Shown: positions 17,867-26,976, counted from the first letter of the stretch. The stretch: 64,000 bases of DNA from Candidatus Syntrophopropionicum ammoniitolerans (GCA_013201395.1 JABMJD010000001.1:62001-126000), one strand, 5' to 3'. The notes: generated by a model not told the origin, from the letters alone. Numbers and translations: made by a program.

Positions 17867-20521
17867 GTGGTGCCAACCATAGAAATTATCACCAGTCATA
17901 CCAACACAGATATGGATGCTCTGGCCTCGATGGTCGCCGCCCAAAAGATCTATCCTGACGCCATAATGGTTTTCCCCGGGCCCCTTTTGAAAAACGTGGC
18001 TGCTTTCATGGCCCTGCATAAAGATACGCTTAATGTCCGGACAGCCAAAGACATTGACTGGGATTTGGTCAAAAGAATCATTCTTGTTGATACCAAAAGA
18101 GCAGCACGTCTGGATAGGCTGGCCGATTTACTGCAAAAACCCGGCATGGAAATACATATTTATGATCACCACCCACACAGTGAAGATGATGTCGGCGGAA
18201 ACATAGAAGTGGTAGAAATGGTTGGGGCCGCCGTCACCTTACTTATAGAAAAAATAATTAAAAGGGGTATTGCCATCACCCCCATGGAGGCCACAGTTTT
18301 CGCCCTTGGTATTTATGAGGATACCGGTTCTCTGGTTTTCCCCAGTACAACGGCGAGAGACGCGGCAGCGGTGGCTTTTCTGTTGGAACAGGGGGCTAAC
18401 CTGGCAGTGGTGGCTGAGTTTTTAGAACGTCCCCTGTCCACTAAACAACGTACTCTGCTAAAGGATCTGCTGGTATCGGCCGAACATTATGAAATAAACG
18501 GCATTAAAATATTGCTGGCTAAAGGGAATGTAGACGAATTTGTCGCCGGTCTTGACCTGCTGACCCATAAGCTGGTGGACTTTGCCCACCTGGATGGGGT
18601 TTTTACCGTGGTGGAAATGGATGATCGGGTGTATATTGTGGCCCGCAGCAGCATCCCTGAGCTCAGCGCCAGGGAAATACTGGCCGATTTTGGTGGTGGG
18701 GGGCATCCCGCCGCGGCCTCAGCGATCATACGCAAGGCCAGGGTGGATGAGGTGGCGGATCTCCTGTTGCAGGCGATCCACTCCAAGATCAAGCAGCCGG
18801 TAAGGGTTGCGGCAATAATGTCCAGCCCAGTGAAGACGATAACCCCGGAAACAATAATTGAGGAAGCCGGACGGCTGATGCTGCGCTATGGTCACAGTGG
18901 CCTGCCGGTGGTGCGGGGCGAACAGGTGGTGGGTGTAATCTCCCGCCGTGATGTGGAAAAAGCCATTCATCATGGCCTGGGACATGCCCCCGCCAAAGGT
19001 TTTATGACCAGCAATATGATCACCGTTAGCCATGCTGATCCTGTTTCAGTAGCCCGGGAGCTGATGATACGCCATGATATCGGACGGCTGCCCGTCTTGA
19101 AAGAAGGAAAACTAGTGGGCATTGTGTCCCGCACCGATGTACTGCGTACCCTGCACGGTCAGGTTCAAGTCAGGCACAAAAAGGTTTACCGGGACGGCCC
19201 TGCCACTAATAAACAGCATAAGAATATAAGGGGACTTATGTGCCGGGGATTAGTGCCTGAATACATGGAAATTCTCGAACATGCAGGCCAAATAGCCTCT
19301 TCTATGGGCTATAAAATATACGCCGCCGGGGGTATTGTGCGCGATCTCTTGCTTGGTATGGAATGCAGTGACATCGACCTGGTGGTGGAGGGGGATGCTA
19401 TTGAATTGGCCAAAAGCCTGGGTGAGAAATTGGGCGGTAGGGTGCGGGTGCACCCGAAATTTTTTACCGCCACTGTCCGTTTTCCCCAGGGCCGACAGGT
19501 GGATGTGGCCACAGCACGGGTAGAATTCTATCAATATCCGGCGGCCATGCCGCAAATAGAAGCATCATCCTTACACCAGGATCTCTACCGGCGGGATTTT
19601 ACCGTCAATGCTATGGCCGTATCCCTGAACAGTGATGATTTTGGGGACATTGTTGACTTTTTCGGCGGCCGGGAAGATCTGGAGCAAGGCTTACTGCGGG
19701 TACTGCATAACCTCAGTTTTGTGGAAGACCCGACAAGGATTTTGCGGGGCGTCAGGTTTGAAAAAAGATATAGTATTGTGTTTGAACCCCAGACCCTCAA
19801 GTTGATCCGGGAGGCTGTGCATAACAATATGCTGGCCCGGGTTTCCAAGGAGCGGGTGTGGGAAGAATTAAGGTATATCCTGCTGGAACCACGACCGGGA
19901 GCCGTACTGTCCCGTCTGGAAGAATTGCAGTTGTGGGACAGCATTTTCGCCGGTGTGACCTATGAAAGAATTAAAGATGTGTTGGATGATATCCATTGTT
20001 CCATTGAGTTGGTTAGATCCTGGGATGTGGCTGAACCCGATCTGCCCTGGATGGTTTATTTCATTGCCGTGCTGCACCGGTCCAACTGGGAGACGGCCCA
20101 GGGAATCTGTATGCAGTATAGCCTCAATAAAAGGCAGATGGAAAAAATAATGGCGGCACTTAATGAGTGGAACCATGCTGTGGCAGGCTTAGAAGACCCT
20201 GCCGATCTGTCCACCAGTGAACTGGCCAGGCGCGTAATAGCTCTGCCCAGGGAATCTTACCCACTGGTTCTTTGCTATTTGCCACATCCTGCTGCCAGGC
20301 AAAGATTCCGCCGGGTGCTCACCGCTATTTATTATGATCAGCCATCGATCAATGGCCGGGACCTGCGTGAACTGGGCTTTAAACCAGGCCCCATTTTCAA
20401 AAAAGCCTTAGATGCCGTATGGCAAGCCCGGTTGGATGGAATAGTGCATACCAGGGAGGAGGAGCTCAGTTACGTGAAAGAGTATCTTTCCGGCTACGAA
20501 AGGGCGATAGACAGTGTTTAA
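17867..20521 (+). CDS. DHH phosphoesterase-CBS-poly(A)/tRNA nucleotidyltransferase fusion
   Basis: An 884-residue fusion. Residues 1-310 are a DHH/DHHA1 phosphoesterase (TNTDMDALAS, DHHPHS, GGGGHPAAAS). Residues 315-440 hold two CBS domains (MSSPVKTI..., MTSNMITV...), possible adenine-nucleotide sensors. Residues 460-884 are a class II nucleotidyltransferase (GGIVRDLLLG, DIDLVVEGDA, RRDFTVNAMA, DPTRILRGVRFE). From known cases in Aquifex and some Firmicutes this architecture adds the terminal A of tRNA CCA ends or acts on RNA 3' ends. The start is GTG (17867 or 17870) with a weak ribosome site; a TATAAT box lies only 22 bases upstream. Confidence 0.85.
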   Translation: MVPTIEIITSHTNTDMDALASMVAAQKIYPDAIMVFPGPLLKNVAAFMALHKDTLNVRTAKDIDWDLVKRIILVDTKRAARLDRLADLLQKPGMEIHIYDHHPHSEDDVGGNIEVVEMVGAAVTLLIEKIIKRGIAITPMEATVFALGIYEDTGSLVFPSTTARDAAAVAFLLEQGANLAVVAEFLERPLSTKQRTLLKDLLVSAEHYEINGIKILLAKGNVDEFVAGLDLLTHKLVDFAHLDGVFTVVEMDDRVYIVARSSIPELSAREILADFGGGGHPAAASAIIRKARVDEVADLLLQAIHSKIKQPVRVAAIMSSPVKTITPETIIEEAGRLMLRYGHSGLPVVRGEQVVGVISRRDVEKAIHHGLGHAPAKGFMTSNMITVSHADPVSVARELMIRHDIGRLPVLKEGKLVGIVSRTDVLRTLHGQVQVRHKKVYRDGPATNKQHKNIRGLMCRGLVPEYMEILEHAGQIASSMGYKIYAAGGIVRDLLLGMECSDIDLVVEGDAIELAKSLGEKLGGRVRVHPKFFTATVRFPQGRQVDVATARVEFYQYPAAMPQIEASSLHQDLYRRDFTVNAMAVSLNSDDFGDIVDFFGGREDLEQGLLRVLHNLSFVEDPTRILRGVRFEKRYSIVFEPQTLKLIREAVHNNMLARVSKERVWEELRYILLEPRPGAVLSRLEELQLWDSIFAGVTYERIKDVLDDIHCSIELVRSWDVAEPDLPWMVYFIAVLHRSNWETAQGICMQYSLNKRQMEKIMAALNEWNHAVAGLEDPADLSTSELARRVIALPRESYPLVLCYLPHPAARQRFRRVLTAIYYDQPSINGRDLRELGFKPGPIFKKALDAVWQARLDGIVHTREEELSYVKEYLSGYERAIDSV

Positions 20522-21131
20522 CCTACCAAGTCTGCACCAAATTGTATTAATGCTACCGGCTATTGTTGTCGGGCTGACCTTTCATGAATATGCCCATGGC
20601 CTGGTGGCCCACTGGCTGGGAGATGATACTGCCCGCCTCCAGGGCCGGCTGACGATTAACCCGGCAGCCCATGTTGATCCGGTAGGGCTGCTGATGCTTT
20701 TTCTGGCCGGATTTGGCTGGGCCAAACCAGTGCCGGTAAATCCCCTCAGTTTTACGGGGGATATGCGCCGGGGTATGCTCCTGGTGTCCCTGGCCGGGCC
20801 GGTGATGAATATAGTGATGGCTGTGGTGGCCGTGGTCGTTCACCTGGCCCTAATGGACCTGGGGCTTCCTTACTTTACTGAAATCATGTTTTACATCATT
20901 TATATCAATATAGTACTGGCTATTTTTAACCTGCTGCCTATACCGCCCCTAGACGGATCTAAAATCCTGGCCGGCATTTTACCCGGCCGACAGGAATGGT
21001 TGTATCACCTGGAGTCATATGGAATAATTATATTGATTCTGCTGGTGTTTACAGGGGCCATAGGCTATATCTTCAGAATTTTTGTCATCCCCCTGGCTAA
21101 TATTTTATTAAAAATGGCTCAAATTATCTAA
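20514..21131 (+). CDS. Site-2-protease-like M50 membrane metalloprotease
   Basis: A 205-residue membrane protein. HEYAHG in the first helix region is the zinc site HExxH, and NLLPIPPLDGSK carries the distant Asp ligand. It has about five hydrophobic segments and no PDZ domain, like Bacillus YwhC. Intramembrane proteases of this kind cut membrane regulators; the substrate is unknown. The GTG start overlaps the preceding gene by 8 bases, and trpS begins 44 bases downstream, a neighbourhood common in Desulfotomaculum-type genomes. Confidence 0.85.
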   Translation: MFNLPSLHQIVLMLPAIVVGLTFHEYAHGLVAHWLGDDTARLQGRLTINPAAHVDPVGLLMLFLAGFGWAKPVPVNPLSFTGDMRRGMLLVSLAGPVMNIVMAVVAVVVHLALMDLGLPYFTEIMFYIIYINIVLAIFNLLPIPPLDGSKILAGILPGRQEWLYHLESYGIIILILLVFTGAIGYIFRIFVIPLANILLKMAQII

Positions 21132-21175
21132 CGGCTGATCCCAGCCGGGTATATACAACAGCAAGGAGGGCAATA

Positions 21176-22150
21176 ATGCGTATTCTTTCCGGCATTCAAC
21201 CTTCGGGTTCCCTGCATCTGGGCAATTATTTCGGCATGATGAAAAGGATGGTGGATTATCAGGAAAACAATGAGTTGTTCTGTTTTCTAGTGAATTACCA
21301 CGCCCTGACATCTGTTTTCGATGCCCCTTTTTTGAGGCGTCAGACCTTCGAGGCAGCCTGTGACTTTTTGGCCCTGGGGTTGGATCCTGATAAAACAGTT
21401 TTTTATATCCAATCAGACGTGCCTGAGGTAACTGAATTGACCTGGCTTCTTTCCAACATTACCGGTATGGGTCTTCTGGAGCGCAACCATTCCTATAAGG
21501 ATAAGGTCGCCAAGGGGCTGCCCGCCAGCCACGGCCTGTTCTCTTATCCGGTGCTGATGGCGGCGGACATCCTGCTTTATGGGGCAGACAAGGTGCCGGT
21601 GGGTAAGGATCAGAAACAACATCTGGAAATCGCCAGAGATATCGCCATCCGTTTTAACTCCACCTACGGTGAGACTTTCGTGGTGCCGGAACCGGATATA
21701 GAGGATGACCTGGCTACCGTACCCGGTATCGACGGTCAGAAGATGTCCAAGTCATATGGTAACGCCATCGAAATTTTCAGTGATGAAAAATCATTAAAAA
21801 AGAAAATTATGAGCATCAAGACTGATTCCACACCTGTTGATCAACCAAAACCAATAGAGGAGAACCTCCTTTATGACATTTATGCCCTTTTTCTGGATAC
21901 CCAGGGTCAAGAGGAACTTAAGGAAAGATTGCTTACTCCCGGCCTCAAATACGGTGAACTGAAAAAGGAACTGTGCAGTGTGGTTTGGGATTACTTCGCG
22001 CCCTATCGCCAAGAGCGGAAAAGGCTGGCGGCAGATGGCGGATTTGTGGTGGAGACCATGCAGGAAGGGGCCCGCAAGGCGCGGCAGGTTGCTGCCGTCT
22101 ACCTGGATCGAGCCAGGCGTAATGTGGGTCTGGATTATTGGCACAAGTAA
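21176..22150 (+). CDS. trpS: Tryptophanyl-tRNA synthetase
   Basis: A 324-residue class I synthetase. The HIGH-type motif is PSGSLHLGNY and the KMSKS motif is KMSKSYGN near residue 192. The length is standard for bacterial TrpS. AAGGAGG precedes the ATG. There is no room for a T-box leader between it and the protease gene (44 bases), so it does not have the tRNA-sensing leader seen in some Firmicutes. Confidence 0.96.
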   Translation: MRILSGIQPSGSLHLGNYFGMMKRMVDYQENNELFCFLVNYHALTSVFDAPFLRRQTFEAACDFLALGLDPDKTVFYIQSDVPEVTELTWLLSNITGMGLLERNHSYKDKVAKGLPASHGLFSYPVLMAADILLYGADKVPVGKDQKQHLEIARDIAIRFNSTYGETFVVPEPDIEDDLATVPGIDGQKMSKSYGNAIEIFSDEKSLKKKIMSIKTDSTPVDQPKPIEENLLYDIYALFLDTQGQEELKERLLTPGLKYGELKKELCSVVWDYFAPYRQERKRLAADGGFVVETMQEGARKARQVAAVYLDRARRNVGLDYWHK

Positions 22151-22220
22151 TGTAACGGCCGCCTGACCTTTACGGAAGAACACCCCCATGTATCATGGCG
22201 GGAAGCATACAAGCAGCACT

Positions 22221-22249
22221 GTATATTCCAGCTGATAGGTGGCAAAATA
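22221..22249 (+). promoter_or_regulatory. Putative forespore (sigma-G type) promoter of the DUF2953-gerW unit
   Basis: GTATA (22221-22225), 17 bases, CAAAATA (22243-22249). It has the same spacing as the dacF and dodecin elements with one mismatch in the -10 part. It lies 21 bases before the likely GTG start, a short but possible leader. Confidence 0.45.
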
Positions 22250-22270
22250 TGCCCGGGGAGGGTGAAACAG

Positions 22271-22933
22271 GTGAATAGGCTGTATCTACTGATCATACTG
22301 ACGATTATTTTCCTGCCGGCCATTCTTTTCACCACAATAACCCTGCGGCTGCGTTACTGGAAACAAGGGAAGAATGATCAATTTACCTTTGATCTATCAA
22401 TCTGGCGTGGATTAATCCATTACCGGATGGCCATACCGGTGATCAAGGTGCAACAGCAACAGCCTGCCGGGGAGCAAAAAAAAAAGCTGCAGACGGGTTT
22501 CTGGAACCGCCTATGGCCCCGGCCTGCCTATAAAATTAGGACGGAGCAGGTCAAAAGGAAGGGCGACCGGCTGTTATTTAATATTCTCTACCTGGCTACC
22601 TCGGAAACGAGAAGATATTACCCCACCATTTTGTATTTAATCAACCGTGTTAAAATGAGACGTTTTAATTGGAGTACTGAAATTGGGCTGACGGAACCTG
22701 CCCTTACAGGAATGTTAGCTGGTACTGCCTGGAGTTTAAAGGGTTTTGTTTCTAGTTATTTTTATCGTTTGTTTGCACCTGGAAGGGCAAAACCGGTGTT
22801 GAACGTCAAGCCTAATTTTAAAACAGCTTGTTTTAACACTAATCTGGACTGCATATTTGCGGTCAGATTTGGCTATATTATCTTCACAAGTCTTAAGGCT
22901 CTGGTAGTTACATTAAAACAAAAAGGTGGGTGA
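22271..22933 (+). CDS. DUF2953 membrane-anchored protein
   Basis: A 220-residue protein with one N-terminal transmembrane helix (LYLLIILTIIFLPAILFTTI), a basic middle part and a C-terminal hydrophobic stretch (FGYIIFTSLKALVV). DUF2953 proteins often precede ytfJ/gerW in spore formers, as here, and B. subtilis YtfI is of this family. Its role is unknown, presumably in spore assembly or germination. I chose the GTG at 22271, 8 bases after GGGAGG; the GTG at 22262 overlaps the ribosome site. Confidence 0.7.
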   Translation: MNRLYLLIILTIIFLPAILFTTITLRLRYWKQGKNDQFTFDLSIWRGLIHYRMAIPVIKVQQQQPAGEQKKKLQTGFWNRLWPRPAYKIRTEQVKRKGDRLLFNILYLATSETRRYYPTILYLINRVKMRRFNWSTEIGLTEPALTGMLAGTAWSLKGFVSSYFYRLFAPGRAKPVLNVKPNFKTACFNTNLDCIFAVRFGYIIFTSLKALVVTLKQKGG

Positions 22934-22939
22934 CATGGC

Positions 22940-23389
22940 TTGCCTGAGCAGCATCCGATAGAAGGCCTAATGAAGACAGCGATGGAAAGCATTAAGGAAA
23001 TGGTGGATGTAAATACTGTGGTTGGGGATCCGGTTGAGGCTCCCGACGGCACTGTGATCATTCCAATTTCCCGTGTAGCATGTGGTTTTGCTGCCGGTGG
23101 TGGTGAGTTCGAAATTAACGCCGGCAGCGATAAGAAAAACGAGGATGCCCAGATGCCGGCCTTTGGTGGTGGTAGTGGGGCCGGCGTATCCGTCAAACCG
23201 ATTGGTTTTTTAGTGGCGGGTAATGGGCAGGTTCGCCTGTTGCCGGTAGATGGGAATGCTGTTGTGGACCGGTTAATAGATGTGGCGCCCCAGGTAATGG
23301 CCCAGATCCAGTCTATGCTCGGCGCCGGTGGAGAACATAAACCTCCTCCCCAGCCCCAGAGCAACCCCCCCCAACCGGCACTGTCCTAA
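22940..23389 (+). CDS. gerW: GerW (YtfJ) family sporulation protein
   Basis: A 149-residue protein of the GerW/YtfJ family: residues 1-25 resemble HPIEGLMKTAMESIKEMVDV, followed by DGTVIIPISRVACGFAAGGGE and a Gly-rich GGGSGAG segment, then IGFLVAGNGQVRLLPVD. GerW is a forespore protein needed for germination of spores with certain triggers, such as L-alanine, in Bacillus. The start is TTG after AAGGTGGG; the ATG at 22935 is out of frame. It lies 6 bases after the DUF2953 gene and is followed by a terminator. Confidence 0.88.
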   Translation: MPEQHPIEGLMKTAMESIKEMVDVNTVVGDPVEAPDGTVIIPISRVACGFAAGGGEFEINAGSDKKNEDAQMPAFGGGSGAGVSVKPIGFLVAGNGQVRLLPVDGNAVVDRLIDVAPQVMAQIQSMLGAGGEHKPPPQPQSNPPQPALS

Positions 23390-23397
23390 TAAACTAG

Positions 23398-23427
23398 ACC
23401 CGGGTGAATTAGCGGCCCGGGTTTTGT
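23398..23427 (+). terminator. Intrinsic terminator after gerW
   Basis: ACCCGGG (23398-23404) pairs with CCCGGGT (23415-23421) and is followed by TTTGTTTT. Confidence 0.7.
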
Positions 23428-23439
23428 TTTCCCCCGGCC

Positions 23440-23468
23440 GCATTACTTTACTATTAGGGGAAATAATA
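23440..23468 (+). promoter_or_regulatory. Possible forespore (sigma-G type) promoter of ku
   Basis: GCATT (23440-23444), 17 bases, AATAATA (23462-23468). It differs by one base in each box from the dacF and dodecin elements. B. subtilis ku (ykoV) belongs to the sigma-G regulon, which supports the reading, but the match is the weakest of the four. Confidence 0.35.
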
Positions 23469-23503
23469 GTTTTAATAGCAGCAATAAGTTTTGAGGTGAA
23501 AAG

Positions 23504-24382
23504 ATGCGTTCGATGTGGAAAGGGGCGATCAGTTTTGGCCTGGTTTATGTGCCGGTCAAGCTGTATGCAGCCACAGAGCAGAAAGATATCAGGTTTAATT
23601 ACTTGCATGGGGTATGTAAAAACCCTGTGCAATATAAAAGATATTGCCCCCACTGTGAAACAGAAGTAACCATGGATGAGATTGTGCGTGGTTATGAATA
23701 TGAAAAAGGTAAATATGTAGTCCTTACGGAAGAGGATTTTGCCCGGGATAAGGCCGGCGGCCCGGGAAAAAGCATCGAAATCCTTGACTTTGTTGACCTG
23801 GCCGAGATTGAACCCATTTATTATCAAAAATCATATTATCTGGCCCCGGCCGACGGAGGGGCCAGGGTATACGAACTGTTGAAAAAGGCTATGGACGAAA
23901 CCGGTAAGGTGGCTATTGCCAGAGTAGTAATCCGCACCCGGGAAAGCCTGGCGGCGATTAGGGTCAGTGATCGGGCCATTGTGATGAGCACTATGCATTA
24001 TCCTGATGAGATCAGGCAGCAGGACCGGCTGGCCGAACTGAATTATGATGTGGATCTCCATGATCATGAGATTAAAATGGCTGTAAATCTAATTAACAGC
24101 CTGTCGGCCCAATTTCAACCGGAAAAATACACGGATACGTATAGACAGGGCTTAATGGATAAAATTCAGGCGAAAATAGCCGGTGATGTGATTGAAACTC
24201 CGGCCAGGCCGGAAAGCGGCAAGGTGGTAGATCTGATGGAAGCCTTGCAAGCCAGTATTAATATGGCCCAGGTGGAAAGGAAAGAGAAAAAAACAGCTGC
24301 AAAGGAAAGGGAATCCAAGGCAAATGTGGGCGGGGCCAAAAAAGCCACAGCAAAATCACAGGCCCGGAAGAAGACATCCTGA
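23504..24382 (+). CDS. ku: Ku DNA end-binding protein
   Basis: A 292-residue bacterial Ku homodimer subunit. WKGAISFGLVYVPVKLY at the N-terminus and the RYCPHC segment fit the core ring fold, which covers about residues 1-255. The C-terminal tail is rich in Lys and Ala (KKTAAKERESK... to RKKTS) and probably helps DNA binding. Ku threads onto double-strand ends and recruits the ligase for non-homologous end joining. The ligase gene starts 25 bases downstream. The ribosome site is GAGGTG. Confidence 0.94.
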   Translation: MRSMWKGAISFGLVYVPVKLYAATEQKDIRFNYLHGVCKNPVQYKRYCPHCETEVTMDEIVRGYEYEKGKYVVLTEEDFARDKAGGPGKSIEILDFVDLAEIEPIYYQKSYYLAPADGGARVYELLKKAMDETGKVAIARVVIRTRESLAAIRVSDRAIVMSTMHYPDEIRQQDRLAELNYDVDLHDHEIKMAVNLINSLSAQFQPEKYTDTYRQGLMDKIQAKIAGDVIETPARPESGKVVDLMEALQASINMAQVERKEKKTAAKERESKANVGGAKKATAKSQARKKTS

Positions 24383-24407
24383 TGGGACTTTCCCCTAACA
24401 CCCGCTG

Positions 24408-25373
24408 GTGGTAAAAAGCATGGTAGATCTGCCCCTGCTCCGCCCGATGCTGGCCACCGGCTCTCCACCATACGATAGTGAAGAACATCTTTTTGAAGTG
24501 AAATGGGATGGGTATCGTTGCTTGTCTTATCTCTGGGAGAATGCTACCACCCTGTATTCAAGAAACTGCATTGACCTGACGCCCAGGTTTCCCGAACTGG
24601 CCCAACTGCACCTGGGGGTTAACAGCATGCCGGCCATACTTGATGGAGAAATAGTGGCCCTAGTAGAAGGAAAACCATCCTTTGCCGCCCTGCAATCCCG
24701 GGGCAGGATGCAGGATAGCAAAGCAATCGGTAGGGCCTGCCGGGTACACCCGGCCACCTTGATAGTTTTTGACGTGCTTTATGCCGGTGGTAAAAATGTG
24801 ATGAATTCACCCCTGGAAGAGCGCAAAAAACTGCTGGCGGAAATGGTAAAGAAAAAGGAACAAGGGATGATCATCTCTCAATATGTGCATGAACATGGAC
24901 TTGATCTATACCAGGCCTGTATCTCCCAGGGCCTGGAAGGTGTGATGGCCAAAAAGCTTGGCAGCCTCTACCAGCCCGGCAGGCGTTCCTCTCACTGGCA
25001 GAAATTCAAACATATCCGGCAGGCAGACCTGATTATCTGCGGCTATCAACATAGATCCGGCGGTGGGCTGGGCTCTCTTGTACTGGGTGGCTACCAAGGC
25101 AACAGGTTGGTTTACCAGGGAAAAGTGGGCACCGGTTTTAGTGAGCAAGAGGGGGCAATCCTTCTTGCCGCCCTGGACAAGCTGGCGGCAGTAAAGGAAA
25201 CGGTACCGGTGCCCCAGAAGGAACGGCGGCATACTATTTTTGTCCAACCGCTGCTGGTTTGCTCTGTAGATTACCTGAACGTCACTACTGAAGGTTTTCT
25301 CCGTCACCCTGTTTACCGGGGTATACGCCGGGATAAATTACCCGGGGAATGCACCTTTATAGAACAGCAATAG
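24408..25373 (+). CDS. ligD: ATP-dependent DNA ligase (LigD ligase domain, stand-alone)
   Basis: A 321-residue ligase containing only the LigD ligase module. The adenylated lysine is in FEVKWDGYRC near residues 28-37, motif III is ILDGEIVAL, motif IV is LEGVMAKK and motif V lies in HWQKFK; the OB fold follows. It seals breaks held by Ku. The polymerase module, fused to it in Bacillus YkoU and mycobacterial LigD, is encoded alone at 33205; no phosphoesterase module is seen. The GTG at 24408 and the ATG at 24420 are both possible starts, and neither has a clear ribosome site. Confidence 0.92.
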   Translation: MVKSMVDLPLLRPMLATGSPPYDSEEHLFEVKWDGYRCLSYLWENATTLYSRNCIDLTPRFPELAQLHLGVNSMPAILDGEIVALVEGKPSFAALQSRGRMQDSKAIGRACRVHPATLIVFDVLYAGGKNVMNSPLEERKKLLAEMVKKKEQGMIISQYVHEHGLDLYQACISQGLEGVMAKKLGSLYQPGRRSSHWQKFKHIRQADLIICGYQHRSGGGLGSLVLGGYQGNRLVYQGKVGTGFSEQEGAILLAALDKLAAVKETVPVPQKERRHTIFVQPLLVCSVDYLNVTTEGFLRHPVYRGIRRDKLPGECTFIEQQ

Positions 25374-25456
25374 GCGGAAAAAGATGTTATAATGATGCCA
25401 TATCACAAATATGCAAATCATGGTAAAACAAATATAACAGGGGAGTGTGAGTAGCG

Positions 25457-26644
25457 ATGAAAAAACAGGTTAAGAATAATGTTTACTGGGTGGGCAAGGT
25501 TGACTGGGAGCTGCGGAAGTTTCACGGCGAAGAATATTCTACCCATAAGGGTTCCACCTACAACTCCTATTTGATCCAGGAAGAAAAGACTGTGCTCATT
25601 GACACTGTTTGGTCTCCCTTTGCCCAGGAATTTGTGGACAATCTGGCCGGGGAAATTGATTTACAAAAAATTGATTTTGTCATTGCCAACCATGGTGAGG
25701 TTGACCATAGCGGTGCCCTGCCGGCCTTGATGAAGCGTATACCGGATAAACCAATTTACTGCACGGCAAATGCAGTTAAATCTCTCAGAGGACAATATCA
25801 TCAGGATTGGAATTTTAAGGTTGTCCGGACGGGGGACAAAATAGACATCGGCAATGGAAAAGAGCTGGTGTTTGTGGAGATGCCGATGCTCCATTGGCCG
25901 GATAGTATGGCTACTTATCTCACCGGGGATAATATCTTGTTCAGTAATGATGCCTTCGGCCAGCATCTGGCAACGGAAAAGCTCTTTAACGATCAAGTGG
26001 ATCAGTGTGAATTGTATGAGGAATCAATTAAATATTATGCTAATATACTGACCCCCTTTAGTGGCCTACTGACGAAAAAACTAGAGGAAATAACGGCTTT
26101 GAAACTGCCTATAGAAATGATTGCCACCAGTCATGGCGTTATTTGGCGGGATAACCCCGTACAGATAATTAAAAAATATGCTGCCTGGGCCAATGACTAT
26201 CAGGAAAACCAGATTACCATTGTCTACGACACCATGTGGAACGGAACAAAACTGCTGGCGGAAAAGATCGCGGCAGGAATCACCCAGGCCGATGATAAGG
26301 TAGTGGTCAAGGTTTGCAGTTTAGCCAAGAGTGATGAGAATGATGTCATCACCGAGGTTTTCAAGTCCAAGGCAGTGATCATCGGCTCACCGACCATTGC
26401 CAGGAGCATCCTGCATTCAGTGGCCGGTTTCATTCAACTAATGAAAGGATTGCGTTTTAAAGGGAAGAAGGCGGCGGCATTTGGTTGCTATGGTTGGAGC
26501 GGTGAATCAGTAAAGGTTTTAAATGAATTAATGGTCGACGCCGGTTTTGAGGTTGCTGTTGAGGGCCATAAGAACCTGTGGAATCCTGACAGCGACGCCC
26601 AAAAGGTGGCCGTGGGCTTTGGTCAAATGCTGGCCAGGATATAA
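25457..26644 (+). CDS. fprA: FprA-type flavodiiron protein
   Basis: A 395-residue A-type flavoprotein. The N-terminal metallo-beta-lactamase part has the diiron ligands H-x-E-x-D-H (NHGEVDHSG, near 79-87), HWPD, SNDAFGQH and SHGVIWR. The C-terminal flavodoxin part begins near residue 250 with YDTMWNGT and holds FMN. Such proteins reduce O2 to water or NO to N2O and protect strict anaerobes. The gene is single, with AGGGGAGTG upstream and a clear terminator downstream. Confidence 0.95.
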   Translation: MKKQVKNNVYWVGKVDWELRKFHGEEYSTHKGSTYNSYLIQEEKTVLIDTVWSPFAQEFVDNLAGEIDLQKIDFVIANHGEVDHSGALPALMKRIPDKPIYCTANAVKSLRGQYHQDWNFKVVRTGDKIDIGNGKELVFVEMPMLHWPDSMATYLTGDNILFSNDAFGQHLATEKLFNDQVDQCELYEESIKYYANILTPFSGLLTKKLEEITALKLPIEMIATSHGVIWRDNPVQIIKKYAAWANDYQENQITIVYDTMWNGTKLLAEKIAAGITQADDKVVVKVCSLAKSDENDVITEVFKSKAVIIGSPTIARSILHSVAGFIQLMKGLRFKGKKAAAFGCYGWSGESVKVLNELMVDAGFEVAVEGHKNLWNPDSDAQKVAVGFGQMLARI

Positions 26645-26675
26645 AGGCAAAATAATATCGAATCAGTCACCTCAG

Positions 26676-26705
26676 AAAGCCCTTTGCTGCTCAAAGGGCT
26701 TTTTA
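26676..26705 (+). terminator. Intrinsic terminator after fprA
   Basis: AAAGCCCTTTG (26676-26686) pairs perfectly with CAAAGGGCTTT (26692-26702) and is followed by TTT. Confidence 0.9.
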
Positions 26706-26774
26706 CTATTTTTGACCCAAGTTATGTTTTTTACATTTCTTCCTGTCCCTTTATGTCACCTCTTATACATTCTA

Positions 26775-26976
26775 TTGATTTGCTATGGACGGGCCAGCTA
26801 TTATGTATTATACTTTTCTTATTAGTCTAGTCATCCCATAATTGTCTTCATACGCCTGTTGTTTAGTCTTGTTGCCTGTTGCCCGGTGGGATAATTCAGG
26901 CCGGTTGGTTAGCGGGTACATTTTTAGGTGCTGGTGGACGCTGGAAGATCCTCCCGGCAAAAAAGCTAATTTATTT
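26775..26976 (+). promoter_or_regulatory. Promoter and possible structured leader of the accessory cluster
   Basis: This gap of about 290 bases has no convincing gene. TTGATT (26775-26780), 18 bases, TATTAT (26799-26804) can serve as a sigma-A promoter. Further on, TTGCC-GG-GGG near 26873-26890 can pair imperfectly with CCTCCCGGCAA (26950-26960), enclosing about 60 bases, with a small inner AGCG/CGCT stem. I cannot assign it to a riboswitch class. The stretch is GC-richer than its upstream half, which fits a folded leader. Confidence 0.35.

Noticed and set aside
21132-21175. T-box leader for trpS, also considered for proS at 52516-52530
   Set aside because: The gaps are 44 and 15 bases, far too short for a T-box.
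25380-25456. Promoter TTATAAT before fprA
   Set aside because: The -10 box is good, but I found no acceptable -35 box at 16-18 bases.
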